This document shows positions 9,313 to 17,814 of a stretch of DNA of 64,000 nt, in pieces; position 1 is the first letter of the stretch, and each line of letters starts with the position of its first letter. Both the position numbers and the translations under genes were made by a program. The notes under the pieces are model-generated. The model searched no databases. It had not been told where the DNA came from and worked only from the letters and a program-made list of their open reading frames with translations. Origin of the DNA: Paenibacillus polygoni (GTDB taxonomy: Bacteria; Bacillota; Bacilli; Paenibacillales; Paenibacillaceae); NCBI RefSeq assembly GCF_030263935.1, contig NZ_CP127162.1, forward strand, positions 3,109,501 to 3,173,500. The letters are read 5' to 3'.

Positions 9313-10488
9313 TTATGACTTCGTCACACCAAGTTCAGATAATCGTGTTGATTTCACCAAATAGGAAGGAAGGCTCGGAAACAATTGACCGATGATGGGG
9401 AAAATTTGATTTGCTTTTGAAAAAGCCATCTTTTGAATCCTTCTGGCCCTGCGCAGTAAATCGGAAAACTCCCGATTCGCTTCCAATGTGTAATTGCTCT
9501 CCCACTCCAAATAAGTCAGCTTACCTTTGAGATACTGGTCTGTAGCAATCGAACAGATCATCGAAGAACGAAGCGCAATCGACATTCCATCTCCGCAGAG
9601 CGGCGGAATCATGAGCATCGCATCGCCTATATGCGGAAAGAAAGACCAGGGTTCCGGTTCTTCGGATAATCTTACAGGGGATATAGATACCTGGGTACCT
9701 TGTACCGGCATTCCCTTCGATAACCGGTCTGATAACCGGGGATTGGTAGAGGCTGCTTCGCTTAGAATCTCCTCAATCGATTTACCACTGCGCTGCACCA
9801 TATCAAAGGACAATAATGCGGCTATGTTAACTACACCCTCTTTTACAGGAGAAATCCCGACATATCCTCCATCGCAAAAATATAGTTCAACCTCGTCTGC
9901 TGCTTGTATTCCGGAATAGTGTGATTTTACACCAACAAATACTTCGAGATCCTTTCGCTCTGCCTCCTGATCCGCTGGTACTCCTCGAGGCTTTCTAATT
10001 CCGTAAGCTCCAATGACTGCTTTGGCATGATAAGTTTCCCTTATTTGCCCTTGCCTTGTCTCTATGAGATAAGTGTGATCTTCTTGTTGCTGAACATGGG
10101 TAACCATCGCTTTTGTCTTGATCTTGACGCCGAGTTCGAGCGCCTTTTTATGAAGCATAAGGTCAAGTTCATACCTGCTGATGCCCCATGCCTCACCCGG
10201 TAGACGGGCTTCCATCTCTTTACCGCTCGGCAAAATAATTCTGGCTTGTTTCATTATTGTTGGATTAACTCCATGCTCAAGTGGATTCACTCCAAGATAA
10301 GCCAGCATTTCCTTCGTCTCGGGGGACATAAATTCGCCGCATGTTTTATGTCTTGGGAATACTTGCTGGTCTATGAGCAGAACCTGATGCCCTTTTTCAG
10401 CTAGCTGAATGGCAGCCGCGCTGCCCCCAATACCGGCTCCCATAATAACCACATCGATCATGTTGTTCATATTGTTCATGTTGTCCAT
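9313..10488 (-). CDS. FAD-dependent monooxygenase/oxidoreductase of the polyketide operon (SrsC-like)
   Basis: A 391-residue flavoprotein of the geranylgeranyl-reductase / PHBH-like family. Dinucleotide-binding GAGIGGSAAA at about 16-25; FPRHKTCGEFMSP, typical of FixC-like oxidoreductases, near 45; second FAD motif PLCGDGMSIAL near 295. It is third in an operon after a type III polyketide synthase and a methyltransferase, so it probably hydroxylates or oxidises the aromatic polyketide. In Streptomyces the analogous SrsC converts methylated alkylresorcinols to quinones; the assignment here is inference from context. GGGAGGGG precedes the ATG at 10488. The first codons form tandem Met-Asn-Asn units (MDNMNNMNNM), giving alternative ATGs. 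Confidence 0.8.
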   Translation of the reverse strand: MDNMNNMNNMIDVVIMGAGIGGSAAAIQLAEKGHQVLLIDQQVFPRHKTCGEFMSPETKEMLAYLGVNPLEHGVNPTIMKQARIILPSGKEMEARLPGEAWGISRYELDLMLHKKALELGVKIKTKAMVTHVQQQEDHTYLIETRQGQIRETYHAKAVIGAYGIRKPRGVPADQEAERKDLEVFVGVKSHYSGIQAADEVELYFCDGGYVGISPVKEGVVNIAALLSFDMVQRSGKSIEEILSEAASTNPRLSDRLSKGMPVQGTQVSISPVRLSEEPEPWSFFPHIGDAMLMIPPLCGDGMSIALRSSMICSIATDQYLKGKLTYLEWESNYTLEANREFSDLLRRARRIQKMAFSKANQIFPIIGQLFPSLPSYLVKSTRLSELGVTKS

Positions 10489-10518
10489 CTTCTTCGCCCC
10501 TCCCTTCTTCTTCTATTT

Positions 10519-11232
10519 TCACTCTCTAGGTATGACGACCGCATAACGGAATAGAGGTTTCCATGAATAGGTCATCGTCTTATGATTCAGTTTTGATTTT
10601 AGGTCGTTCCAGTCCTCGTGTGTAAATCCTTTGGCAACAGAGAGCGGACCATCGTGCCGAATATACCTGTTTCTTGATATCATTCGTGTCGTTAACCATA
10701 CTGCCGTGTAAGGTACCGGATGCCGGTGAATATCGTTAATAACCACACCATATTTGGAAGACCTCAGCATGTGACTCACGATTTCAACGAGCTCCTGTCC
10801 CTCGAAATGATGTACGAACTGAGAACCCGTCACGATATCTGCATATCCTTCCGGCAGAGACTTTACATCAGCCCTGACCACATTTACTCGCTTTTCATCC
10901 CGAAAATAAGATCGCGCTTCTTCGCAGGCTTCTTCCGTTAGATCGACAAGGATAATCTTCATCTCAATTCCTTTGCTGTCTGCCCATGTAAGAAGTTTGC
11001 GATTGACGTCTCCTGATCCGGCGCCGACATCAAGCAGTGTCAGCTCACTCGGTCTACCGATCTCCGTCCATAGCTTCTCTACACCATAACAAGTGGGACC
11101 AGGAGCACCAAAAATCTTGTTTAGTCTTCGTAAATGCTTGAGTGCTTCGCTCAGTTCTTCGCCGCCTAGGGAGAAATCATCCATAAGTTCATCTTCTTTT
11201 GCTCTTGTTGAAAGATTTCTAAAGATAGACAT
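10519..11232 (-). CDS. class I SAM-dependent methyltransferase of the polyketide operon (SrsB-like)
   Basis: A 237-residue cytoplasmic methyltransferase. The SAM-binding motif I, LLDVGAGSGDVN, lies at about 76-87 and an acidic IILVDLTEEA loop at about 105-114. The start overlaps the 3' end of the polyketide synthase by 14 nt, with GGAG 8 nt upstream, which indicates translational coupling. By analogy with SrsB it probably O-methylates the phenolic product of the neighbouring synthase. Methyl acceptor not established. It sits 30 nt upstream of the flavoprotein gene. Confidence 0.85.
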   Translation of the reverse strand: MSIFRNLSTRAKEDELMDDFSLGGEELSEALKHLRRLNKIFGAPGPTCYGVEKLWTEIGRPSELTLLDVGAGSGDVNRKLLTWADSKGIEMKIILVDLTEEACEEARSYFRDEKRVNVVRADVKSLPEGYADIVTGSQFVHHFEGQELVEIVSHMLRSSKYGVVINDIHRHPVPYTAVWLTTRMISRNRYIRHDGPLSVAKGFTHEDWNDLKSKLNHKTMTYSWKPLFRYAVVIPRE

Positions 11233-12379
11233 GGGAAGGCTCCGTTTCAGCTACTTGATAGGCAGGGACATATGTAAACTGCATCAGTTCTGCGGTAAGA
11301 CCAGGACCAAAGGCCATAGCAATCCCCTTTGTTTTTTCCTGATTCTTATCTCTCATATCTTGACGCATAGCAGCAAGTACAAACATAATCGTGACAGATG
11401 ACAGGTTCCCTGCGTTTTTAAGAATATCCCTGCTGTATTTCGTCTGATCATCACGAAGCTCAAGCACATTTTGTACCGAATCAACAATTCCTTTTCCGCC
11501 TGGATGGATTGCCCATAACTCAGGAAGCTTGTCCCCTTCTAACAATAGTTCTAACTCTGGAGCAAGATATTCACCTAATAGTTTGGGAATTCGCGGAGAA
11601 AGGTAGAGATCAAATCCCGCATTGCCTACTTCCCACGTCATATCTTCTGTTGAATCAGGCAGCAGAACGGAATACCCTTTCCCAAGTTCGAAATAGGAAC
11701 TATGATTCTTGTCAGCTTCCCCAATCACGCACCCAGCTGCCCCGTCTCCAAAGAAGGAAGCTGCAAATAATGCCTCTCGATCCATCGCAGGTTGAAAATG
11801 TAAACTGCTCAGTTCTACACAAACAACGAGAACTTTTGATTCCGGAGAACCTTGAACTACATCTCTTGCCATTTGGATCGCTTTGAGACCCGCCGCGCAT
11901 CCTTGGAAAATCAACGGAAGCCGGTTCACGCGTGGTGATAAACCAAGCTCTTTCATTAACATCACATCAAGCCCAGGAAGAAACTGTCCCGTACAGCTCA
12001 CCGTAATCAGATGCGTAATTTCACTTTTATCTATACCGCTGTCAAGTAATGCGGCTTTCGCAGCCGTAAGCCCAAGGGGAACAGATTCCCTTTTGTATGT
12101 ATTCATTCGTTCTTCCGTAGTAGGTACCCCGGATAAATCATTAGATGGCAAATATCTGCACTCGGTTGAAGATTTTTTGGTGAATTCCGGCTCAACTGTA
12201 TAACGCATCTCTACTCCGCATGATCTAAATATCCTTCGTGCAAACCGGGCCAGGTCGGGCCGGTCCTGGAGGGAAGAGGTGATCAGTTCCGATATATCTG
12301 CTTGCGGGATCGGATGTGAAGGCAGTGCGGTACCCATGCCTAATATAGAAATGCCAGTAAATTGTGAATTTTGTGTCAT
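11219..12379 (-). CDS. type III polyketide synthase (chalcone/stilbene synthase family)
   Basis: A 386-residue thiolase-fold homodimeric synthase that condenses a starter acyl-CoA with malonyl-CoA and cyclises to alkylresorcinol or alkylpyrone products. The Cys-His-Asn triad is visible: Cys161 (IFQGCAAGLKA), His292 (AIHPGGKGIV) and Asn325 (KNAGNLSS). The Cys context and the HPGGKG and GNLSS motifs distinguish it from FabH. GAGGAGG lies 6 nt before the ATG at 12379. It heads an operon with a methyltransferase and flavoprotein. Firmicute relatives (BpsA-type) use long-chain fatty acyl starters; the starter here cannot be read from sequence. Confidence 0.92.
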   Translation of the reverse strand: MTQNSQFTGISILGMGTALPSHPIPQADISELITSSLQDRPDLARFARRIFRSCGVEMRYTVEPEFTKKSSTECRYLPSNDLSGVPTTEERMNTYKRESVPLGLTAAKAALLDSGIDKSEITHLITVSCTGQFLPGLDVMLMKELGLSPRVNRLPLIFQGCAAGLKAIQMARDVVQGSPESKVLVVCVELSSLHFQPAMDREALFAASFFGDGAAGCVIGEADKNHSSYFELGKGYSVLLPDSTEDMTWEVGNAGFDLYLSPRIPKLLGEYLAPELELLLEGDKLPELWAIHPGGKGIVDSVQNVLELRDDQTKYSRDILKNAGNLSSVTIMFVLAAMRQDMRDKNQEKTKGIAMAFGPGLTAELMQFTYVPAYQVAETEPSHVYL

Positions 12380-12758
12380 CTTTTACCTCCTCATTGTATT
12401 CAACGAATTTCGTTCATTGGGTTCAGGAATAACCGTTCTTTCGTTAACCCTATTGTATTAACTATCTGTATTCATCTCTTTCGATAAGTATGATGTTCTC
12501 TGAATTGAATAGGTAATGAAACGTCTCATTCAAGAAAGAAAACGGGTCGAATCTTCTCAAATTAGGTCACACAATACTCACAGAAGAAAATTATCAAGCG
12601 TTTTTACTACACAAATGGTATCAATAGTGACATAACACGAAATTTTTATCCCACTTTTATAATTATTTACCCTTAACAAATCATTTGAAATCAATAAAAA
12701 TAAGAGTGAAACTGGTAAGTAAATACCAGTCATCCCATTTTGAAGGAGGCTATTAATT
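12380..12758. other. divergent intergenic region between the polyketide operon and the LPMO gene
   Basis: Holds the promoters of both divergent genes, but no -35/-10 pair is clear enough to call. A 7-bp inverted repeat (ACTGGTA / TACCAGT, 12711-12730) sits 11 nt before the LPMO ribosome site and may be an operator or leader stem. No reading frame is convincing. Confidence 0.4.
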
Positions 12759-14108
12759 TTGGCAGAACAAAGCTTGCTTGAAAGAAAAAGTTTCCGTTTT
12801 CGTATTTTGCTTGGCTTAGCATTTGCTCTGGTATTAGGTTTAGTAACCGCAGGAATCGCTTCAGCACACGGGTACCTAAACTCCCCGCAAAGCCGTGCTT
12901 TCCTCTGTAAACAAGGACAGAATACAGGCTGTGGTAATGTACAATATGAACCTCAATCGCTTGAAGCAAAAGGTAACTTTCCTGCAGCAGGTCCTGCTGA
13001 TGGTCAAATTTCTGGAGCTGGCATCTTCCCAGAAATGAATGAACAATCTCCAACAAGATGGAAAAAAGTTGATATGAATACGGGTAGTAATACCTTTAAC
13101 TGGACGTTAACAGCAGCCCATGCAACAAAAGAATGGAAATATTACATTACTAAACCAGGCTGGGATCAAAGTAAACCGATTACTCGTTCCAACATTGAAC
13201 TCTTTTGTAAAATTGATGACGGAGGAAAAAGACCTGACTTTACTGTAACGCATACTTGCGACATTCCTTCGGACCGCAGCGGGTATCATATTATTCTCGC
13301 AGTATGGGAAATCTCCGATACTGGAAACGCTTTCTACAATACAATTGATGCAAATATTGCAGGCAGTGGCGGCGGAGCAGCGGACACAGCTGCACCAACA
13401 GCACCAGCGAGCCTGCGTTCTTCTAACGTAGCAGCTACGGCGGTATCCCTGGCTTGGAATGCAGCTACGGATAATGTAGGTGTAACAGGCTACGATATTT
13501 ACCGTGGAACTACGCTCATTGGCACCGTTTCAGGATCAACACTGACTTATACAGCTACTGGTTTAACAGCAAACACAAGTTATACTTTTACAGTAAAAGC
13601 AAAAGATGCTGCTGGAAACGTATCTGCTGCTAGTAATGTACTTACCGTACAAACAGCTGCTGTTTCTACACCTGACACTACAGCTCCTACAGCTCCGAGC
13701 GGACTTCATTCCATGACAGTAAATGCCAATTCAGTCTCTCTTATGTGGTCTGCTTCCACTGATAACGTAGCTGTAACCGGTTATGATATCTATAATGGCA
13801 ATACACGGGTAGGCAGTGTGTCTGGATCAACACTTGAATACACAGTCACTGGTCTTACAGGCAGCACGAATTATACCTTTACTGTGAAAGCGAAGGACGC
13901 TGCAGGGAATGTTTCCGCTGCTAGCAATGCATTAACCGTCACAACTTCTGCTCCGTCAACGTCAGCGCCGGAATGGTCTTCTGGAACCGCCTACAAAGCG
14001 AATGACCTTGTTACTTATAACGGGGTTGTCTATAAATGCATTCAACCTCATACTGCTTTAACCGGATGGGAACCTGTTACAACACCAGCCCTTTGGTCTG
14101 TTAATTAA
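12759..14108 (+). CDS. secreted AA10 lytic polysaccharide monooxygenase with two FnIII domains and CBM5/12
   Basis: A 449-residue copper enzyme that oxidatively cleaves chitin or cellulose. A signal peptide ends ...GIASA, so the mature protein begins at His37. His37 and His121 (TAAHATKEW) form the predicted histidine brace, with axial Phe192 (GNAFYNTID). The AA10 domain spans about 37-203, FnIII modules about 212-298 and 308-395, and a C-terminal CBM5/12 chitin-binding module about 401-449 (WSSGTAYKANDLVTYNG). Starts at TTG 12759, 8 nt after GAAGGAGG; no alternative ATG precedes the signal peptide. Transcribed alone from a divergent region. Chitin is the likely substrate given the CBM5/12, but this is not proven by sequence. 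Confidence 0.94.
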   Translation: MAEQSLLERKSFRFRILLGLAFALVLGLVTAGIASAHGYLNSPQSRAFLCKQGQNTGCGNVQYEPQSLEAKGNFPAAGPADGQISGAGIFPEMNEQSPTRWKKVDMNTGSNTFNWTLTAAHATKEWKYYITKPGWDQSKPITRSNIELFCKIDDGGKRPDFTVTHTCDIPSDRSGYHIILAVWEISDTGNAFYNTIDANIAGSGGGAADTAAPTAPASLRSSNVAATAVSLAWNAATDNVGVTGYDIYRGTTLIGTVSGSTLTYTATGLTANTSYTFTVKAKDAAGNVSAASNVLTVQTAAVSTPDTTAPTAPSGLHSMTVNANSVSLMWSASTDNVAVTGYDIYNGNTRVGSVSGSTLEYTVTGLTGSTNYTFTVKAKDAAGNVSAASNALTVTTSAPSTSAPEWSSGTAYKANDLVTYNGVVYKCIQPHTALTGWEPVTTPALWSVN

Positions 14109-14122
14109 TCATTAAACTATTT

Positions 14123-14167
14123 CGTCATCAAAAAGGAGACCCATAAAGGGTCTCCTTTTTGATGACG
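14123..14167. terminator. bidirectional intrinsic terminator
   Basis: A 20-bp perfect inverted repeat (14123-14142 / 14148-14167) with loop ATAAA and internal A5/T5 runs, between the convergent LPMO gene and the small gene at 14227. It can serve both strands. Confidence 0.9.
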
Positions 14168-14226
14168 TCGACTTTTCTGCAACAACAAACTTTATAGTTA
14201 GTTGATTTATTTTAAAGATATATTAA

Positions 14227-14583
14227 TTAGGCAGAACTAGGTTTAGCATTCACAATCGACTCAAGCTGTCTCGAAATGGTGACACGTTCATATTTTAATT
14301 GCCAGATTTGTTCCGTCACTTTCTTCTTCACTTTCAAATCTGTCTCTTCTTTTAATTGTTTAAAAAGTTCTAGTAATTCATCATTAAGTGCATCGAATCG
14401 TACCCATAGATCGCTCCGGGCAGGCAACTCTTCTTGCTGAACAGACTTCGCTGCACAACTACGCATTTGCTCCAAAATCGATTGTCTCCATGCTTCGTCC
14501 TTCATTTGGGTTGCATAATTCAAGAGGTCTAGATAATCATCCATTTGTAAGGACTTTGTTTGATTTTGTATGTTCATAGTCAA
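14227..14583 (-). CDS. small helical protein of unknown function
   Basis: A 118-residue, probably all-helical soluble protein. Heptad-like Leu/Ile spacing (FDALNDELLELFKQLKEET, then LKYERVTISRQLESIV) suggests a coiled coil. I do not recognise the family. AAGGAG lies 7 nt before a TTG at 14583; an ATG two codons later (14577) is the alternative start. Stands alone. Confidence 0.6.
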   Translation of the reverse strand: MTMNIQNQTKSLQMDDYLDLLNYATQMKDEAWRQSILEQMRSCAAKSVQQEELPARSDLWVRFDALNDELLELFKQLKEETDLKVKKKVTEQIWQLKYERVTISRQLESIVNAKPSSA

Positions 14584-14717
14584 CCTGCATCTCCTTCGCT
14601 CTCTTTTACCTAGTATTATACTAGGTATTGTAAGATTTACAACACTTTTTTCTATTTTCTGATGTTTTCTACGCTTGCCCTACACATCATAAGCAGACTC
14701 CATCATAAACGGATGAT

Positions 14718-14748
14718 AAAAAAAGCCCGCTTGCAAACGCAAGGGGCT
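14718..14748 (-). terminator. intrinsic terminator of the ThuA/Gfo operon
   Basis: AGCCC-CTTGC / GCAAG-C-GGGCT stem with loop GTTT and a one-base bulge, then TTTTTTT on the minus strand, just past the last dehydrogenase gene. Confidence 0.85.
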
Positions 14749-14761
14749 GGTGTAAGCATCA

Positions 14762-15868
14762 TTACTGGTCAAGTGTATATAAAGGAAGATCGGTAGGAAG
14801 CGGTTTTGGAGTTTCGCATGTACTTTGCATCGTATAATGTTTGCCTTCGCTTGATGCATCATGAAATGCCCACATCGCTTCCAGTACATGGTACGCAAGT
14901 GCACCGCTTGCTCTATGACTGCGCCCGCTCCGAATGGCGTAAGCCATGTCTGCAGGACCAATTCCCCGTGTATTTCGGTCATATCCAGGAAGAAGCGGAA
15001 CTTCGGTCCACTCTGCATCTCCCATCCCTCTCCATTTTACGGGACCGCCAAAGGTGTTCGGATCAGGAACGAGAAGTGTTCCTTTCGTACCGTGTATCTC
15101 TATGTTGGGAAGCGTACTTCCGCCAAAGATATCAAAACTTGTAATTATACTTGCTACTGCTCCACCTTGAAATCGGATTAGACCCGTGACATGTGTGGGA
15201 ATATCGACCTTAACCTTTTTCCCGCGTTTCTTGTGACTTGTAATTTCCCGTTCTTCAAGTGCAGCACTTGTCATACCAGTAATGCTTGCAATCGGACCAA
15301 GCAGCTGAATCAGCGCTGTTAAATAATAAGGTCCCATATCAAACATCGGGCCTCCGCCTGCAGCATAATAGAACTCGGGATCGGGATGCCAATGTTCATG
15401 TCCACGGCTCATCATAAAAGCAGCGGCACTAACTGGAGTCCCAATACGTCCCTCTTCAATCGTTTTCAAAGCAGTCTGAATTCCTGTTCCAAAGAAAGTT
15501 TCCGGTGCACACCCTACCAGTAAACCAAGCTCAGCCGCGCGGTCAAGTACTTGTTTCCCTTCTTCCCGAGTCACGGCGAGCGGTTTTTCCACGTAGACAT
15601 GTTTTCCCGCCTCAAGCGCCTCTAAACACACACTCGCATGGACCGCAGGAATCGTCAGGTTAATAACAAGCTCAATCTCAGGGTCAGCTAACAGTTCAGG
15701 AACCGTGAGCGCTTTAGGAATCTGATACGCTGCTGCTTGTTCCTTAGCACGTTCCAAATCAAGATCGGCACAAGCGACAAGTTCGAGGATTTCAAACTTA
15801 CTGCAATTCTCCATATAAATTCCACTTATTTTACCGCAGCCAATAATACCTACCTTCACTTTATCCAA
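14762..15868 (-). CDS. Gfo/Idh/MocA-family dehydrogenase
   Basis: A 368-residue NAD(P)-dependent sugar or inositol oxidoreductase. The N-terminal Rossmann motif is VGIIGCGKIS and the catalytic-lysine motif is YVEKPLAV near residue 95. The C-terminal half is the family beta-sheet substrate domain (GGGPMFDMGPYYLTAL). Starts at TTG 15868, 9 nt after GGGAG. Last gene of a LacI - Gfo - ThuA - Gfo operon. Such pairs typically oxidise or re-reduce 3-keto sugars or related glycosides; substrate here unknown. Confidence 0.88.
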   Translation of the reverse strand: MDKVKVGIIGCGKISGIYMENCSKFEILELVACADLDLERAKEQAAAYQIPKALTVPELLADPEIELVINLTIPAVHASVCLEALEAGKHVYVEKPLAVTREEGKQVLDRAAELGLLVGCAPETFFGTGIQTALKTIEEGRIGTPVSAAAFMMSRGHEHWHPDPEFYYAAGGGPMFDMGPYYLTALIQLLGPIASITGMTSAALEEREITSHKKRGKKVKVDIPTHVTGLIRFQGGAVASIITSFDIFGGSTLPNIEIHGTKGTLLVPDPNTFGGPVKWRGMGDAEWTEVPLLPGYDRNTRGIGPADMAYAIRSGRSHRASGALAYHVLEAMWAFHDASSEGKHYTMQSTCETPKPLPTDLPLYTLDQ

Positions 15869-15900
15869 GCGTAAAATCTCCCTTCACCCAGTTCTTATTC

Positions 15901-16623
15901 TTACAGCTGATTATCGGCCATGCCTGTATAAGCAGTCGCGGCAGTATTTCTTGAATCGACTAATGTTTTACCTTCAGCGGCCCATAAAAGACCGCGAGTC
16001 ATGATCTCTCTGACAGAAGGCTGCTCCATAATATCCGCATGATGGCCCAGCGAATTATAGAACACCCGGCCTTGCCCCCATTTTTTCGTCCATACGACAG
16101 GCATATCGACAGCCCCATTAGCACTGTGCGGACCTTCTACCTGCGGGAATCTCGTTGTAGCAAGAACCTCTACTGCTGGGTCAACATGAAGATAATACTG
16201 TTCACTTTTCACCTGAAAATTGTCTATTCCTGCAAGCAGCGGACTTGAACTGTATTTGATCTCCACCGTATACTCGACACCGTCATTGCCTGGATGAGCT
16301 ACCCATTGCCCGCCCGTCATAAACTGCCAATCCACATTCGTTCGGAAGGAGTCACACATTCCTCCATGACACCCAGCAAGGCCTACTCCGCTAATGACTG
16401 CAGCTGACACATTCTCCACATACTTCTGTTCAATCGTACCCATTGTCCACATCGGCACAATTAGGTCCAGTTCACGAAGTTTTTCTGCATCCGCATAAGC
16501 ATCCAGTGTATTTGCCAGTTCTACTTCAAACCCAGCCTCGGTAAGCCACTCATCAAATAATGCTGATACCAATTCAGGTTCATGACCGTTCCATCCACCC
16601 CATACAATTAGTGCTTTTTTCAT
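15901..16623 (-). CDS. ThuA-like protein (glutamine-amidotransferase fold)
   Basis: A 240-residue protein of the ThuA family (named for rhizobial trehalose/maltitol/sucrose utilisation). Seen: ALIVWGGWNGHEPE at the N-terminus, GVGLAGCHGGMCD at about 110-122 and a GQGRVFYNSLGHH motif near 190. The family has a class I glutamine-amidotransferase-like fold, often without a classical triad, and is linked to keto-sugar metabolism. GGAGG precedes the ATG, which overlaps the preceding dehydrogenase stop by 4 nt (ATGA), indicating coupling. Confidence 0.88.
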   Translation of the reverse strand: MKKALIVWGGWNGHEPELVSALFDEWLTEAGFEVELANTLDAYADAEKLRELDLIVPMWTMGTIEQKYVENVSAAVISGVGLAGCHGGMCDSFRTNVDWQFMTGGQWVAHPGNDGVEYTVEIKYSSSPLLAGIDNFQVKSEQYYLHVDPAVEVLATTRFPQVEGPHSANGAVDMPVVWTKKWGQGRVFYNSLGHHADIMEQPSVREIMTRGLLWAAEGKTLVDSRNTAATAYTGMADNQL

Positions 16624-17798
16624 TGGTTTATATCCTCCATTTCGGTAAGTTCAACCCAGCGACGTTCTTGTACTGACTTCTCCACTGCTTCTAATACGGC
16701 CTGACAAGCTACTCCATCTGAAAAATTAGGAACCGGCTGGCGATCTTCTTCGATTGCGTTCATAAACTCTACCATCTCATGAGTAAACGTCTGATCAAAT
16801 CCAATCGGATGTCCTGCAGGCCACCATGCTTCTGCATATTTGTGAGCTGCATCTGTTGCGAGAACACGGCGGAAGCCTTGTACGTCTTCCTCATCACTTG
16901 TAAAGTAAACATCCAGCTCATTCATCCGTTCAAAATCAAATCTGACACTGCCTTTACTGCCATTCACCTCAAACGAATTCGTGCTGCGATGACCAGCGGC
17001 GAATCTAGTCGCCTCAAAGCTTCCAATGGTACCGTTTTCAAATTTAGCTAAAAACAGCGTTGCATCATCAACAGTGACAGGCCCTTTTTCCGTGTTTGCA
17101 TTTCCTTTTGTAGCTGTAAGCCCAGTCATTGCGGATGCAATAGGACGCTCTTTAATAAAGGTCTCGCTCATGCCGACGACTTCCTTGAACTCTCCAACCA
17201 GAAAACGTGCCATATCGATCAGATGAGCGCCAAGATCCCCATGCGAACCGGAACCAGCAATCTCCTTTTGCAAACGCCATACGAGCGGAAACTCAGGGTC
17301 CAAGATCCAGTCCTGTAAAAAGGTCGCGCGGAAATGATAGATTTTACCGAGTCTTCCGCTTTCAATCAGATCCTTAGCAAGCTGTACCGCAGGTGAAAAA
17401 CGATAATTAAAACCGATCATATGCTTAATTCCTGCTGCTTCTGCCGCAGTTTGCATCTCACGAGAATCCGCGAGTGAAAGCGCTAACGGTTTCTCACAAA
17501 AAATATGTTTGCCTGCTTTTGCTGCAGCAAGTGCAATCTCTTTGTGTACGTTGCTTGGTGCATTGATATCAATAAGATCAATATCTTCACGCTGGACGAG
17601 TTCTTTCCAATCCGTCACACTTTCCTGCCAGCCAAACTGTTCTTGTGCTTCTTTTACGGCTGCTTCATCGCGTCCGCAGATGACGGCCATTTCTGGCTTT
17701 TTTACTTTTGGGAAAAACATAGGAACACTTCGGTAGGCATTACTGTGCGCCTTTCCCATAAATTTATATCCTACCATTCCAACACGAATTGAACTCAT
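16620..17798 (-). CDS. Gfo/Idh/MocA-family dehydrogenase
   Basis: A 392-residue NAD(P)-dependent oxidoreductase. N-terminal VGMVGYKFMGKAHSNAY, catalytic motif FCEKPLALS near residue 97 and substrate-domain motif GDLGAHLIDMARF near 190. GAGGAGG precedes the ATG. It follows the LacI-type regulator by 16 nt and overlaps the ThuA gene by 4 nt. It is only distantly similar to the second dehydrogenase of the operon, so they probably act on different substrates or in opposite directions. Confidence 0.9.
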   Translation of the reverse strand: MSSIRVGMVGYKFMGKAHSNAYRSVPMFFPKVKKPEMAVICGRDEAAVKEAQEQFGWQESVTDWKELVQREDIDLIDINAPSNVHKEIALAAAKAGKHIFCEKPLALSLADSREMQTAAEAAGIKHMIGFNYRFSPAVQLAKDLIESGRLGKIYHFRATFLQDWILDPEFPLVWRLQKEIAGSGSHGDLGAHLIDMARFLVGEFKEVVGMSETFIKERPIASAMTGLTATKGNANTEKGPVTVDDATLFLAKFENGTIGSFEATRFAAGHRSTNSFEVNGSKGSVRFDFERMNELDVYFTSDEEDVQGFRRVLATDAAHKYAEAWWPAGHPIGFDQTFTHEMVEFMNAIEEDRQPVPNFSDGVACQAVLEAVEKSVQERRWVELTEMEDINQ

Positions 17799-17814
17799 CC
17801 TTACATCCTCCTCG

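Noticed and set aside
11219..12379. Ketoacyl-ACP synthase III (FabH) as the identity of the synthase
   Set aside because: Motif contexts (QGCAAGLKA, HPGGKG, GNLSS) and the tailoring genes fit a type III polyketide synthase better.
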